Shown here one piece after another: positions 8,303-17,331 of a stretch of DNA of 64,000 nucleotides. The stretch is taken from positions 62,001 to 126,000 of the forward strand of contig JAFSPM010000024.1 of NCBI GenBank assembly GCA_017442855.1, in the 5' to 3' direction. This DNA is from Bacteroidaceae bacterium (GTDB lineage: Bacteria > Bacteroidota > Bacteroidia > Bacteroidales > Bacteroidaceae). A model generated the notes under the pieces. The model was not told the origin of the DNA and searched no databases. It saw only the letters and a program-made list of their open reading frames with translations. The translations under genes were made by a program, and so were the position numbers. Each line of letters opens with the position of its first letter. Within the stretch, counting starts at the first letter, position 1.

Positions 8303-10687
8303 TTATTCTGTCTTTATAGAATTTACAGGGTTCTCACTGGCATTCTTCCAGCTCTGATAGGTGACCGTCAGCATGGTGATGAGGGTAACCAACAAGAAAG
8401 ATACCAAGAACAACAGTGGATTGATGGCAGTGCGGACGGCAAAGCCTTCGAGCCAATGCTGCCCCAAGAGATAGCCCACAGGAGCAGCTACCACGAAGCA
8501 ACCCAACAATATATACAGGTATCGCTTATTGAACATCTGGAGGATTTCAGCTGTGGAACTGCCGAACACCTTGCGGATGCCTATCTCCTTGCGGCGATAC
8601 TCGCTCTCAAACATCGTGAGTCCGAACACACCGATGATGCTGATGAGAATGGCCAGCAACGAGAAGAGCAATATCTGCTTGGTGAAGAGGGATTCTTGCT
8701 GGTAGGCATTCTCCAATGCCTCGTCCATATAACGTAGCCCGCTGATGTCAAGAGGGGAGCCTTTCTCAAACTTATTGACTGCTGCCATCACTTTCTGCTT
8801 CGCCTCTTGCTTGTCCACGCCTTTTGACACACGCACCATCAGGTGGTTGCGCCATGAACCGCCCACCCAATACACTTTATCAGCAGGGCTTGGCACAAAA
8901 AAGGCGATAGGCAACTCAGAGTCATCCACACGAAGGGTGGAATACTTGATATCCTTAAAGAAACCCACTACAGGGAATCCGCCATCTGCTTCAGGCTGGT
9001 CCACAGCCAGCCAAGGGTATTTCTTTTTGGCAGATTCATTGAACACATACACATCACCGTCACTTTCCTTGAAGCCTCTGCCCTCGGTAATCTCTATACC
9101 CATTACATCCAAGAACCGCCAGTCCACAAAGATGCAGGTAAAGTTCAGGTGCTTGTCGGCACTGCCCCTGCCCCACACCTGATAACGGTCTCCACTGCCA
9201 AGTATATCCTGTGCCAAGCTGGCTCCTTCCACTCCTGGTATGGTACGCAGTTCCGCATTGATGGCATCTATCTGTTCCCGTGTATCAGGAGCAGTTGCTA
9301 CCACCAACACCTCATCTTTGTCGAAACCATAATCGGTATGGTAAATGAGATAACTCTGCAGATACATGATGCCCACGCCAATCACCAGCATGAATGACAC
9401 CACGAACTGCAGGCAGATGAGCACGCTTCGCAACAACCTGCCCTTGGGTGATAAGCCAAACGAGCCTTTCAGCACCAGTGCCGGAGGGAAGGAGGTGACA
9501 TAATAGGACGGATAGGCACCAGCCAAAATGCCCACTCCGATGCTCAATGCTAACGTGATGGCTATCAGTATAGGATGGTCTTGCAGCAGGATACTTGCCT
9601 GCACCAGTTCCTGCAAACCAAAGTCGTGAGCCAGATATACAATCACCAATGCCACCATAAAGGCTATCAGACTGATGATGACAGCCTCTACCAGTAAGCT
9701 GGCTCTCAGTTTAGCTGCCGTTGCTCCCAATACTTTCTGGGTATTGATGCTGCGGATGCGCATCGGGGTTTCTGCCAGCGTGAAGTTCATGAAGTTCACT
9801 GCAGCAATCACCACTATCAGTAGTGAGAAGCAAATCAGCAGATAGACAGAGCTTCTGCCCGGGGCAGACTTGTCCAGGTCTTTGGAGAAATGGGCGTCAG
9901 CCACATTGGTAAAGATTACCTGCAAGGCATTTGCCTCTTCCTGAGTTGTCAGGTTGTACTTTTCCTTACAGATGTCTATTAACATCTTGCGCAAGGTTTC
10001 CTGCACAGTCGGCAGGTTCTTGGCATCATCCACCCGAATATAGGCATCGTAGTTCCAGTTGTTGTAGCTGCCTTCGTTGGAATTAACGCCAACAAAGCAA
10101 GCACCATGCAGAAAATTGTTGTCAGGATAATCTTCAATCACGGCACATATATTTAGGTAGGTACCATCCTCCCACTTGTATTTCAAGGTCTGTCCCACCA
10201 CATCAGTAGTACCAAACAGGCGCATCGCCTCTGATCGGGGCAACACAATGATGCCGCCATTATTACTTTTACTCAAACCCTCCACATCACCGGCAATGAC
10301 CGTCGGCTTGAACACGCTGAGGAAGTCATGGATGCCATATACCAGATTCAGCGAGAACTCCTGTCCGTCCACGATATACTGGTCGAAGTTAGTCCATCCC
10401 TGCATGACGTTATACCCGGTAATGTGAGGCGATGCAGCCGCCAGACGCTCTACTACAGGACGGGGCAGTGTGGCGCCATAGTCTTCTTCCTCAGCACCGA
10501 GGTACCAAGTCATGCGGAACAGGTTCTCGTGCTCTGTAAAGCTCTTGTTGTAGCTTAGGTCGTAGTTTACCTGCGTCATGATGACGAAGAAAGAAGCGAA
10601 TGCCAAGCTCAGTCCTAACAGGTTTAGTAGGTTTGCCGTAACAAACTTCTTGAAAATAGAAGTAAAGTTTCTAACTATTGTCTTCAT
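8303..10687 (-). CDS. ABC transporter permease, MacB/FtsX type (first in operon)
   Basis: Permease of 794 residues. The first helix is at about 17-36, followed by a MacB-like periplasmic domain, a mid-protein FtsX helix group (about 280-430), a second periplasmic domain, and C-terminal FtsX helices with YRRKEIGIRKVFGSS. The C-terminus NPVNSIKTE matches the family tail of its two sisters. The gene is 3 nt downstream of the small 114-aa gene. With the membrane-fusion protein and TolC homologue upstream it fits a MacAB-TolC-like tripartite exporter. Confidence 0.9.
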   Translation of the reverse strand: MKTIVRNFTSIFKKFVTANLLNLLGLSLAFASFFVIMTQVNYDLSYNKSFTEHENLFRMTWYLGAEEEDYGATLPRPVVERLAAASPHITGYNVMQGWTNFDQYIVDGQEFSLNLVYGIHDFLSVFKPTVIAGDVEGLSKSNNGGIIVLPRSEAMRLFGTTDVVGQTLKYKWEDGTYLNICAVIEDYPDNNFLHGACFVGVNSNEGSYNNWNYDAYIRVDDAKNLPTVQETLRKMLIDICKEKYNLTTQEEANALQVIFTNVADAHFSKDLDKSAPGRSSVYLLICFSLLIVVIAAVNFMNFTLAETPMRIRSINTQKVLGATAAKLRASLLVEAVIISLIAFMVALVIVYLAHDFGLQELVQASILLQDHPILIAITLALSIGVGILAGAYPSYYVTSFPPALVLKGSFGLSPKGRLLRSVLICLQFVVSFMLVIGVGIMYLQSYLIYHTDYGFDKDEVLVVATAPDTREQIDAINAELRTIPGVEGASLAQDILGSGDRYQVWGRGSADKHLNFTCIFVDWRFLDVMGIEITEGRGFKESDGDVYVFNESAKKKYPWLAVDQPEADGGFPVVGFFKDIKYSTLRVDDSELPIAFFVPSPADKVYWVGGSWRNHLMVRVSKGVDKQEAKQKVMAAVNKFEKGSPLDISGLRYMDEALENAYQQESLFTKQILLFSLLAILISIIGVFGLTMFESEYRRKEIGIRKVFGSSTAEILQMFNKRYLYILLGCFVVAAPVGYLLGQHWLEGFAVRTAINPLLFLVSFLLVTLITMLTVTYQSWKNASENPVNSIKTE

Positions 10688-10690
10688 AGT

Positions 10691-11035
10691 TTATTGGTCT
10701 TTCCATTCGATAATCTTATCCTTATCCTCGTTGGTAACCACCTGTGCTGTGCGCTTCACCTTGGTGCCATCCTTTGCTACTACATAGTATTCAACAGTGG
10801 CTGAATAGCGCACTTCGCCATTTTCTTTGTAGTCGTTGCTATTATACTTGGTGCCAAACTCCACCGTTTCGCCATTAGTCAGCTGAGAAGCGACATAGTT
10901 CACCACTGCTTCCTGCAAGTTCTTTTGCTCTCTGTTGCCATGTCCTGGCAAGTTGATGTGTCCAGCTTGTGCATATAACAACAGCAATACCACTACGATA
11001 ATGCCTATAGCCTTGATAATCTTATTCTTTTCCAT
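10691..11035 (-). CDS. Small membrane-anchored protein, function unknown
   Basis: A protein of 114 residues: a basic N-terminus (MEKNKIIK), one hydrophobic helix (about 9-23), and a polar outer domain rich in Lys, Glu and beta-strand pattern (VRYSATVEYYVVAKDGTKVK). I do not recognise a family. It sits between the membrane-fusion protein (8 nt upstream) and the first permease (3 nt downstream), so it is co-expressed and probably an accessory subunit of the exporter. That role is inference from position only. Confidence 0.8.
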   Translation of the reverse strand: MEKNKIIKAIGIIVVVLLLLYAQAGHINLPGHGNREQKNLQEAVVNYVASQLTNGETVEFGTKYNSNDYKENGEVRYSATVEYYVVAKDGTKVKRTAQVVTNEDKDKIIEWKDQ

Positions 11036-11043
11036 ATTGTTTT

Positions 11044-12294
11044 TTAATTAAGTACCAACACTTCATTATCCTTAAAGCCCTCATAGCCGCTCACGATGAC
11101 ACGCTCACCTCGCTCCAAGCCTTCCAGCACTTCGTAGTACTGCGGATTCTGGCGTCCGATGCGGATGGTGCGGCGATAAGCCTTCTTGCCATCCTTATCC
11201 ACAACGAAGATCCAGTTGCCACCAGTGACCTGGAAGAAGGTGCCTTTAGGAATCAGCACACTCTCAGTAGGCTCACCCAGCTGCAGGTCGATGTAGTAGG
11301 TCTGTCCGCTTCGGATATTGTCAGGACGCTCACCAGTAAACACAAAGTCGGTACGGAACCTGCCTTCGCGTACTTCAGGATACACCTTGCGTACCTTTAA
11401 TCCAAAAGACGTATTTTGACGCTGAAAAGTTGCAGGCAAGCCATTAATTACTCTATCAATATAATGCTCATCCACCTGTGCCTCCACCTTGAAGTCGCTC
11501 AGGTCGTTGATTTGTCCCACCATTTGTCCGGCACTGATGTTCTGTCCTAACTCAGCGTCCAACAGGCCCAACTCACCACTGATGGTAGCACGCACCTCCA
11601 ACTTGTTCTTGCGTTCACGAATCATCGCCACGTTCTGCCGCATGTTTTGCAGGTTGTCCTCCATCTGGTCCATCTGTACGGTGCGGTAAATACTGTCCTG
11701 CTCCAAACGCTGAGACACCAAGCTGTGTTTACGCTGTGCCAACTCGAAGTCCTCTTTGGCCTGCATATACTCTTCCTTGCTCACCAGCTTCTCCTGGTAC
11801 AGGCGTTCCATCTGCTTGTAGGTGCGCTGCTTGCGCTGGGTGTCAATATCGAGGGTAGCCTTCTCCGTCTCATTAGTCAGCTTGTCTTGCTGCATCGCCA
11901 CCTGGGTATTGCGCAAGAGGTTCTGTTTCTCTGCCAGTTCACTCTCAGCGTTAAGGATGGAGAGGTCGAGGTTGGAGTTGGCGAGGCGCAGGATGACATC
12001 GCCCTTCTTCACCTGGGCACCTTCCTCCACCACTTTCTCCATCACGATGCCGCCTTCCTCCGGGCTTATCTGCACGATGCTGATGGGCTGCACGCGTCCG
12101 TTCAGGCGGATATAGTCGTTAAACTCTCCGTAAGTTACATCTGCGATATTAATTGATTTGCTATCCACACGCATGGTAGCTGCATGGTTACCAAAGATAA
12201 CCCATGCCAATAGCAGAATGATGACACTGCCTCCTGCGATGTATGGCAGGTGCTTCTTCTGAATGCCTTTTTTCTTTTCTAATTGTATGTCCAT
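11044..12294 (-). CDS. Membrane-fusion (periplasmic adaptor) protein, MacA/HlyD type
   Basis: Adaptor of 416 residues that should link the inner-membrane permeases to the outer-membrane channel. It has an N-terminal anchor helix (about 18-38), a lipoyl-like half motif (VQISPEEGGIVMEKVVEEGA, near 80-100), a long alpha-helical hairpin rich in Glu, Lys and Gln (about 105-225), the second lipoyl half (KLEVRATISGELGLLDAELG), and C-terminal beta-barrel and membrane-proximal domains. It lies between the TolC-type gene and the permeases in one operon, which matches the MacAB-TolC order of function. Confidence 0.93.
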   Translation of the reverse strand: MDIQLEKKKGIQKKHLPYIAGGSVIILLLAWVIFGNHAATMRVDSKSINIADVTYGEFNDYIRLNGRVQPISIVQISPEEGGIVMEKVVEEGAQVKKGDVILRLANSNLDLSILNAESELAEKQNLLRNTQVAMQQDKLTNETEKATLDIDTQRKQRTYKQMERLYQEKLVSKEEYMQAKEDFELAQRKHSLVSQRLEQDSIYRTVQMDQMEDNLQNMRQNVAMIRERKNKLEVRATISGELGLLDAELGQNISAGQMVGQINDLSDFKVEAQVDEHYIDRVINGLPATFQRQNTSFGLKVRKVYPEVREGRFRTDFVFTGERPDNIRSGQTYYIDLQLGEPTESVLIPKGTFFQVTGGNWIFVVDKDGKKAYRRTIRIGRQNPQYYEVLEGLERGERVIVSGYEGFKDNEVLVLN

Positions 12295-12340
12295 ATTCTA
12301 ATTGATAATTGACAGTTGATAATTGATAATTGAAAAAAAT

Positions 12341-13693
12341 TTATTCTTTTATGATGCCTTCGCCTTGGTAGTAGTCAACCAGTCGGCACTTCAGGTAATA
12401 AGTGAGCTTGCTCTGCAAAAGGCTTGCCTGACTCTCCAACCAAGTGGCGGCATTGTTCTGCACATCAAGCGATGTCATCAAGCCTTCCTCATACTTGCGC
12501 TTCGTCACCTGATAGGCCAACTTGTCTGATGCTACTTTCTTCTCCATCTGGATGCTCTCTTTCAAGTAGCCCTCACGATCCATCACCGCCTGCTCTACCA
12601 ACTTACGCAGCTCCAACTTCTGCTCTTCGTACTGCTCTTGTGCTATTCGATAGCTGTTGCGAGCCTTGCGGATACCGGAAACGCCTTTCAACTGGTTAAA
12701 GATGGGTAAACTAAGTGAAACACCCACATAGGAACCGAAATTGTCGCGAAACTGGTTGCCAAACGAAGGATAAGTACTTACATGCAATTGCTTAAAATAA
12801 GAGGTGCTAAGACCTGCAAACAGACTGATGCTGGGCAGCAGGTCGCCCCATGCCATGTGGCTCTGCATCTTCTGTGCCTGTGCATTGAGCAGGCTCTTCC
12901 GCAAGGTAGGATTCACTGCCAATGCCTGGTTTACTACCAGTTCCTTGTCAATCAACTCTAAGCTTGCCTGCTCCATTACAGGACTATCTAACAAAGTGGA
13001 ATCGAGCAACAGCTCGTCTTCCATCGGATAGTTCATCTTCTGCTTCAACTCCAGCACCGCCGTTTCAAAGAGATGCTGCTGGTGGGTATAGTTATAAGCA
13101 TCAGTGGCTTGTTGGGCCTCCATCTGTGCCACATCCGCCATACCCTTGATGCCCAGTTCCTCTTGCAGGCGCGTCTTATATAATATAGAGTCGCTCTCTG
13201 CCAGTTTCTGCTTTGCCATGCGTGTGGTACCCATACAGTAAAGCGCTTGGATATATGCCTGGAAGGTATCCAGTGCCGTATTATCCTGCGCTTCCTGCAG
13301 GGCAGCCTTACCCATCTTCAAGTTGGCTTGCGCCTTGCGCACCTGGTTTACCAGACTACCCCCACGGAAGATGGGCATCGTGGCCTCAATGAAATAGTTA
13401 TTATGAAAGGTAGAGATATTGTCATATACGTTGGTCTCAGGGTCAATGCCTCGACCAAAGCTGTAACGGGCACTTACCCCGCCATCCACCATCGGCATGA
13501 AACTGCCGATGGCACTGAGCTTGTCCATCTGGTTGTTCTTCATCTCCCACTCACGCTGCCGCACCTGATGGTTGTGTTCCACAGCGTAGGCCATGCATTG
13601 GTCAACTGTCCAGACTTCTTGCCCAATTGATAGTTGAGAATTGCCTATCAACAATGCCAGTAAGCCTATTGCTTTTATGTTTATCTTCTTCAT
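12341..13693 (-). CDS. TolC-family outer-membrane channel protein
   Basis: Outer-membrane efflux protein of 450 residues and the first gene of the export operon. A signal peptide (about 1-24) is followed by two long helical OEP repeats; WTVDQCMAYAVEHNHQV is the usual family start (W..cv.yA..nN..i). The region coding the end of the signal peptide (IGNSQLSIG) resembles the AATTCTCAACTATCAATT microrepeat found in spacers here. The start codon lies about 22 nt after the transcription start predicted from the sigma-54 promoter at 13726-13742. Confidence 0.92.
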   Translation of the reverse strand: MKKINIKAIGLLALLIGNSQLSIGQEVWTVDQCMAYAVEHNHQVRQREWEMKNNQMDKLSAIGSFMPMVDGGVSARYSFGRGIDPETNVYDNISTFHNNYFIEATMPIFRGGSLVNQVRKAQANLKMGKAALQEAQDNTALDTFQAYIQALYCMGTTRMAKQKLAESDSILYKTRLQEELGIKGMADVAQMEAQQATDAYNYTHQQHLFETAVLELKQKMNYPMEDELLLDSTLLDSPVMEQASLELIDKELVVNQALAVNPTLRKSLLNAQAQKMQSHMAWGDLLPSISLFAGLSTSYFKQLHVSTYPSFGNQFRDNFGSYVGVSLSLPIFNQLKGVSGIRKARNSYRIAQEQYEEQKLELRKLVEQAVMDREGYLKESIQMEKKVASDKLAYQVTKRKYEEGLMTSLDVQNNAATWLESQASLLQSKLTYYLKCRLVDYYQGEGIIKE

Positions 13694-13725
13694 CGTTAAA
13701 AAATTAATTCTTTCGCTTTTACTAA

Positions 13726-13742
13726 AACAAATGCCGTGCCAA
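13726..13742 (-). promoter_or_regulatory. Predicted sigma-54 (-24/-12) promoter of the export operon
   Basis: The minus strand reads TTGGCACGGCATTTGTT. The consensus is YTGGCACG-N4-TTGCW; only the C of TTGC differs (T here). The GG and GT are 12 nt apart as required. The predicted start is near 13715, 22 nt before the tolC-type gene. A sigma-54 activator is encoded divergently next door. Confidence 0.75.
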
Positions 13743-13794
13743 AAACATATCTTATTGAACTTGAAGTACTTGCATTTTCATCCCCTTCCAGGAG

Positions 13795-13833
13795 TGTCTA
13801 ATTATTAGACAGTGGTTGTCTAATTAATTGACA
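13795..13833. promoter_or_regulatory. Two tandem dyads, likely activator-binding sites (UAS)
   Basis: A perfect 17-bp palindrome TGTCTAATTATTAGACA lies at 13795-13811 and a related TGTCTAATTAATTGACA at 13817-13833; both fit TGTC-N9-GACA. The centres are 22 bp apart, about two helical turns, so both face the same side. They lie about 88 and 110 bp upstream of the predicted sigma-54 start, a normal enhancer distance. A further TAGACA half-site follows at about 13840. Confidence 0.7.
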
Positions 13834-13906
13834 CAGGCTTAGACACCCCAAAAGAAATATGAGCAGTTTATGTGGCGAGTGCTTCACACATCCAAAAACT
13901 TTTTAT

Positions 13907-13914
13907 TACCTTTG
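13907..13914 (+). promoter_or_regulatory. Candidate -7 element for the regulator gene
   Basis: TACCTTTG matches the Bacteroidetes -7 consensus TAnnTTTG, 23 nt before the chosen ATG. No good -33 TTTG is seen at the right distance, so this is a weaker call. Confidence 0.4.
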
Positions 13915-13937
13915 CTTCACTAAGCAAACAAGCTAAT

Positions 13938-15305
13938 ATGAACAGACAAGGTACATTGATTGTTGTTGATGACAACAAGAACATTCTCACATCGCTGCAT
14001 TACCTGCTGAACAGCTATTTCGACCAGATAGTGACGCTCAGTAGTCCGGTGGCGTTGCCTACTACTATTCAACAGAAACGTCCCGACGTGATTTTATTAG
14101 ACATGAATTTCTCGGCAGGACTAAACACTGGCAACGAGGGACTTTACTGGCTACGAGAAATCAAACGCATACGTCCACAGACCCAGGTGGTGCTATTCAC
14201 TGCATACGCTGACATTAACTTAGCAGTGACAGGCCTTAAAGAGGGAGCCACTGACTTTGTGGTGAAGCCCTGGGACAATAACCAACTGGTGCAAACACTC
14301 TTAGATGCGCTGGAAAAGGCACGTCAGGAAAAGCCCAGGCAGAAAAAAGTGACTCCTGCCAATAATGAAGGTACTGAAATGTACTGGGGAAGCTCTGAGG
14401 CTATCAGTCAGCTGAAATTGATGGTAGAACGCATCAGTGCCACCGATGCCAGCATCTTGATTACGGGTGAGAACGGCACTGGTAAAGACATGCTGGCGCA
14501 TGAGATTCACCGATTGAGCAACCGCCATGAGGGGCCTTTCGTGTCGGTAGATATGGGTGCTATTACCGAAACACTGTTTGAAAGCGAACTGTTTGGGCAT
14601 GTGAAGGGCTCGTTTACCGATGCTCATGCTGATAGAATTGGACGTTTTGAAGCTGCCAACGGTGGCACACTATTCTTAGATGAGATTGCCAACTTGCCAC
14701 TGCACATGCAGCCCAAGCTACTCACTGCTATCCAAAAGCGTACCTTTGTAAAAGTGGGAAGTAACTTGCCTCAGCCAACCGATATACGCTTGATTTGTGC
14801 CACTAACCGAGATTTGGCATTGATGGTACAACAAGGTGTTTTTCGTGAGGACTTGCTCTACCGCATCAACACCATCCATCTGCACCTGCCTTCCCTGCGT
14901 GAGCGCAAGGAAGACATCATACCTTTGGCAGAACGATTCTTGCAGCAATTCAATACGCAATACGGGCGTCAGTTGGAAGCCATCTCACCAGAGGCAGCCA
15001 AGAAGTTGCAGTCACATCCTTGGTACGGCAACGTACGCGAATTACAACATGCGATGGAGAAAGCGGTCATCATGGCTGACGGCCGTATACTGAAGCCTGA
15101 GCACATAGAACTGAATGCTGCCATAACTGCCAACACATCTACTGACGGCAAGCAAGGTATGACCACACAGACTTTGGAGGCTACTGAATGTGAGGCCATC
15201 CGCCATGCTATGCAAGAATATGGCGGTAATGTGTCGCAAGTGGCAAATGCGTTGGGCATCACTCGGCAGACCCTCTATAGCAAACTGAAACGATATGGCA
15301 TCTAA
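13938..15305 (+). CDS. Sigma-54-dependent response regulator, NtrC family
   Basis: Two-component activator of 455 residues. The receiver domain (about 5-125) has DD at 11-12, phospho-acceptor Asp55, Thr88 and Lys110. The AAA+ domain (about 150-380) has Walker A GENGTGKD at 177-184, ESELFGHVKGSFTDA with GSFTDA at 224-229 in place of GAFTGA, and Walker B GTLFLDEI at 243-250. A FIS-type helix-turn-helix ends the protein. I chose the ATG at 13938; the open frame reaches 13872 but would add 22 residues outside the receiver fold. Next to the sigma-54 promoter of the exporter, it is its probable activator. Confidence 0.95.
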   Translation: MNRQGTLIVVDDNKNILTSLHYLLNSYFDQIVTLSSPVALPTTIQQKRPDVILLDMNFSAGLNTGNEGLYWLREIKRIRPQTQVVLFTAYADINLAVTGLKEGATDFVVKPWDNNQLVQTLLDALEKARQEKPRQKKVTPANNEGTEMYWGSSEAISQLKLMVERISATDASILITGENGTGKDMLAHEIHRLSNRHEGPFVSVDMGAITETLFESELFGHVKGSFTDAHADRIGRFEAANGGTLFLDEIANLPLHMQPKLLTAIQKRTFVKVGSNLPQPTDIRLICATNRDLALMVQQGVFREDLLYRINTIHLHLPSLRERKEDIIPLAERFLQQFNTQYGRQLEAISPEAAKKLQSHPWYGNVRELQHAMEKAVIMADGRILKPEHIELNAAITANTSTDGKQGMTTQTLEATECEAIRHAMQEYGGNVSQVANALGITRQTLYSKLKRYGI

Positions 15306-16599
15306 GTGGGTCAATACTACGGCTATGCGTGCCATATTGCTGGTGGCAGGCACGGCTTTGCTAACCTGGGGCATTGCCCAAAGGCAGTATCTGCTGGCAG
15401 GTATCGGCCTTGTGGTCCTCCTTTTTACTATTATAAACTATAGACAAGGAGTTAAGAAACTGGAGGAGAAATGCTACCTGATGCTGGAGGCTATTCGCAA
15501 TAACGACTACAGTTTCCGCTTGCCAACCACCTATCATTCTGCCAGTGAGCAAGTGCTGCAAGACACCATCAACCAGTTCGGCAGTTTGATGAACGAACAG
15601 AAACAAATGATGGTGCAACATGAGAAATTTTACGAACAAATCATGTCCTCTGTGAGTACAGGCATTATTGTGATTGACGAACAGGAAAGGATTGTACAAG
15701 CCAACCCTGCGTCTGCTCGACTGATGGGTTTGCCCATACTTAGTAACATCCGTCAACTGGAACGATATGGAAACGATGTGGCTGACCTTTTCAGGAATAT
15801 ACAGGCAAGAGAACGAAAACAATTGCATCTGCAAACGGATAAGGGGGAGGTGGATTTGTCGATTACCTGCGTGCGTACAGAACTAAATAAACAATCTGTA
15901 CGAATATTAATCATAAATGATATTCACAACGAACTTGACGAAAAGGAATTGGATTCATGGATTAGGCTAACTCGTGTGCTAACTCACGAAATCATGAACA
16001 GTATGGCACCCATATCTTCCATCAGCGATACTTTCATGCAGAGGGAAGATGTAAAAGGCAGTGAACTTTATGACGGCATACGTGCCATACATGAAACATC
16101 CTCAGGCCTTATATCATTTGTAGATAGTTATCGCAAATTCTCTGCTTTGCAGCAACCTCAGCCAGAGCCTTTCTATATCCAGGAGATGATGAAACAAATT
16201 AGCAGCTTGAGTTTGGTGCCTGACAATATCACTCTTAACATTCAGGTGGAGCCAGATGGCTTGATGCTGTATGCCGACCCTAATCTGATACGCCAACTGC
16301 TTATCAATCTACTGAAGAATGCAGTGCAGGCTATAGGCGACAATCAAGGTCGCATACTAGTGCATGCCTATGCGGACAAGGACGAGCATGTGTTTATCAA
16401 TGTCAGCAACAATGGTCCTGCAATCTCAAATGAACTGGCACGTCAGATATTCGTGCCGTTCTTTACCACCAAACAAGAAGGTAGCGGCATAGGACTTTCC
16501 CTGGCTCGCCAAATCATGAAACTATCTGGCGGCACCATCACCTTACTAAAGACTGGCACCAACAACTGGCCCGTCACTTTCCAGCTGGAGTTTACGTGA
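15295..16599 (+). CDS. Sensor histidine kinase (NtrY-like partner)
   Basis: Membrane kinase of 434 residues whose start overlaps the response-regulator gene by 11 nt, so the pair is translationally coupled. Two hydrophobic helices (about 12-27 and 32-48) with almost no external loop suggest sensing within or at the membrane. A PAS-like domain (about 110-210) precedes the H-box RVLTHEIMNSMAPI with His231, the N-box LINLLKNAVQAI (Asn342) and the G-box GSGIGLSLA near 397. It should phosphorylate Asp55 of the regulator and so control the exporter; the signal is unknown but may be envelope stress. Confidence 0.94.
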   Translation: MASKWVNTTAMRAILLVAGTALLTWGIAQRQYLLAGIGLVVLLFTIINYRQGVKKLEEKCYLMLEAIRNNDYSFRLPTTYHSASEQVLQDTINQFGSLMNEQKQMMVQHEKFYEQIMSSVSTGIIVIDEQERIVQANPASARLMGLPILSNIRQLERYGNDVADLFRNIQARERKQLHLQTDKGEVDLSITCVRTELNKQSVRILIINDIHNELDEKELDSWIRLTRVLTHEIMNSMAPISSISDTFMQREDVKGSELYDGIRAIHETSSGLISFVDSYRKFSALQQPQPEPFYIQEMMKQISSLSLVPDNITLNIQVEPDGLMLYADPNLIRQLLINLLKNAVQAIGDNQGRILVHAYADKDEHVFINVSNNGPAISNELARQIFVPFFTTKQEGSGIGLSLARQIMKLSGGTITLLKTGTNNWPVTFQLEFT

Positions 16600-16648
16600 A
16601 GGTAACATGATATACAATCAAAGCGCCTGACCTGTCGAAGGAAGAAAA

Positions 16649-16670
16649 CCGAACGACGAACAGTAGAACA
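16649..16670 (+). repeat. 22-nt dispersed repeat, copy 1
   Basis: CCGAACGACGAACAGTAGAA followed by CA occurs here and, with one change, at 33910-33931. Both copies lie in spacers downstream of plus-strand genes. The rest of this 184-bp spacer holds no recognisable gene. Confidence 0.7.
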
Positions 16671-16783
16671 GTATAATTTCCGCATCCTGTAGATAGCGCC
16701 AAACAAGACAATTTTAAGTAGGTACTTGTTACTTCCAGCAATTTTGCTTAATATTGCAGCTGGAAAACTTAAAACGAGAAATC

Positions 16784-17185
16784 ATGATTAATCACAATAC
16801 CGATCATCTGAAGACCAATAAGCAGTTTATGCTGGGCAACGGACTGCTGGCGTTTGCCGTGTTTATTATTGTGGCACTGTTTTTCTACCTCAGTTTCCGT
16901 GAACAGGGAAAGAAGGAGGAGCACAGGTATGCAGAATCGTATGCCATATCGCTGGTAAAGGGCTTTACGGGTAGCGACATGCAGGTGCTGGTGAACGACA
17001 GCGTGCTGTATAACGGTGCTGTGCAAAGTGAGCCACTGACCTTCAGCATCACTCGCTTTGCTGAAAACAGCTCTGTCATCATAGTGGATAACGCTACCGA
17101 GCAAATGGCAGTGTTTGAACTGAGCGAACAGGGAGGGGTGTATAACTTCGAACGGAAAGACGGCGAGGTGGAGCAGATGGAATAA
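16784..17185 (+). CDS. Small membrane protein, function unknown
   Basis: A protein of 133 residues with a polar N-terminus, one strong hydrophobic helix (about 20-40, LLAFAVFIIVALFFYLSF), then a polar domain of beta character that ends in an acidic stretch. I chose the ATG at 16784 (preceded by AAAACGAGAA); a longer frame from 16754 would start with TTG. No family recognised. It follows the histidine kinase after 184 bp that include a dispersed repeat, so it is probably a separate unit. A tRNA gene lies convergent just after it. Confidence 0.7.
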   Translation: MINHNTDHLKTNKQFMLGNGLLAFAVFIIVALFFYLSFREQGKKEEHRYAESYAISLVKGFTGSDMQVLVNDSVLYNGAVQSEPLTFSITRFAENSSVIIVDNATEQMAVFELSEQGGVYNFERKDGEVEQME

Positions 17186-17190
17186 AAATG

Positions 17191-17272
17191 TGCGGGTAAA
17201 AGGACTCGAACCTTCACGGATTTCTCCACCAGATCCTAAGTCTGGCGCGGCTGCCAATTACGCCATACCCGC
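17191..17272 (-). tRNA. tRNA-Leu, anticodon UAG
   Basis: The minus strand folds as a class II tRNA: acceptor GCGGGTA with TACCCGC, discriminator A, anticodon stem CCAGA/TCTGG around CTTAGGA (anticodon TAG), a long variable arm, and T-arm with GGTTCGAGTCC. The 82-nt length fits tRNA-Leu without an encoded CCA. Confidence 0.95.
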
Positions 17273-17295
17273 AATGCTTACATTTGAATGCGTTG

Positions 17296-17327
17296 CAAAA
17301 TTAACGCTAATTGTGTGGATTTGCAAA
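17296..17327 (-). promoter_or_regulatory. Promoter of tRNA-Leu (sigma-ABfr type)
   Basis: On the minus strand TTTG (17324-17327), 20 nt, then TAATTTTG (17296-17303) fits the Bacteroidetes consensus fully. The tRNA 5' end lies 24 nt further on. Confidence 0.75.
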
Positions 17328-17331
17328 TTTC

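Noticed and set aside
13694-13937. Consensus sigma-ABfr promoter for the TolC-type gene
   Set aside because: No TAnnTTTG toward the operon is seen in the spacer; the sigma-54 site fits much better.
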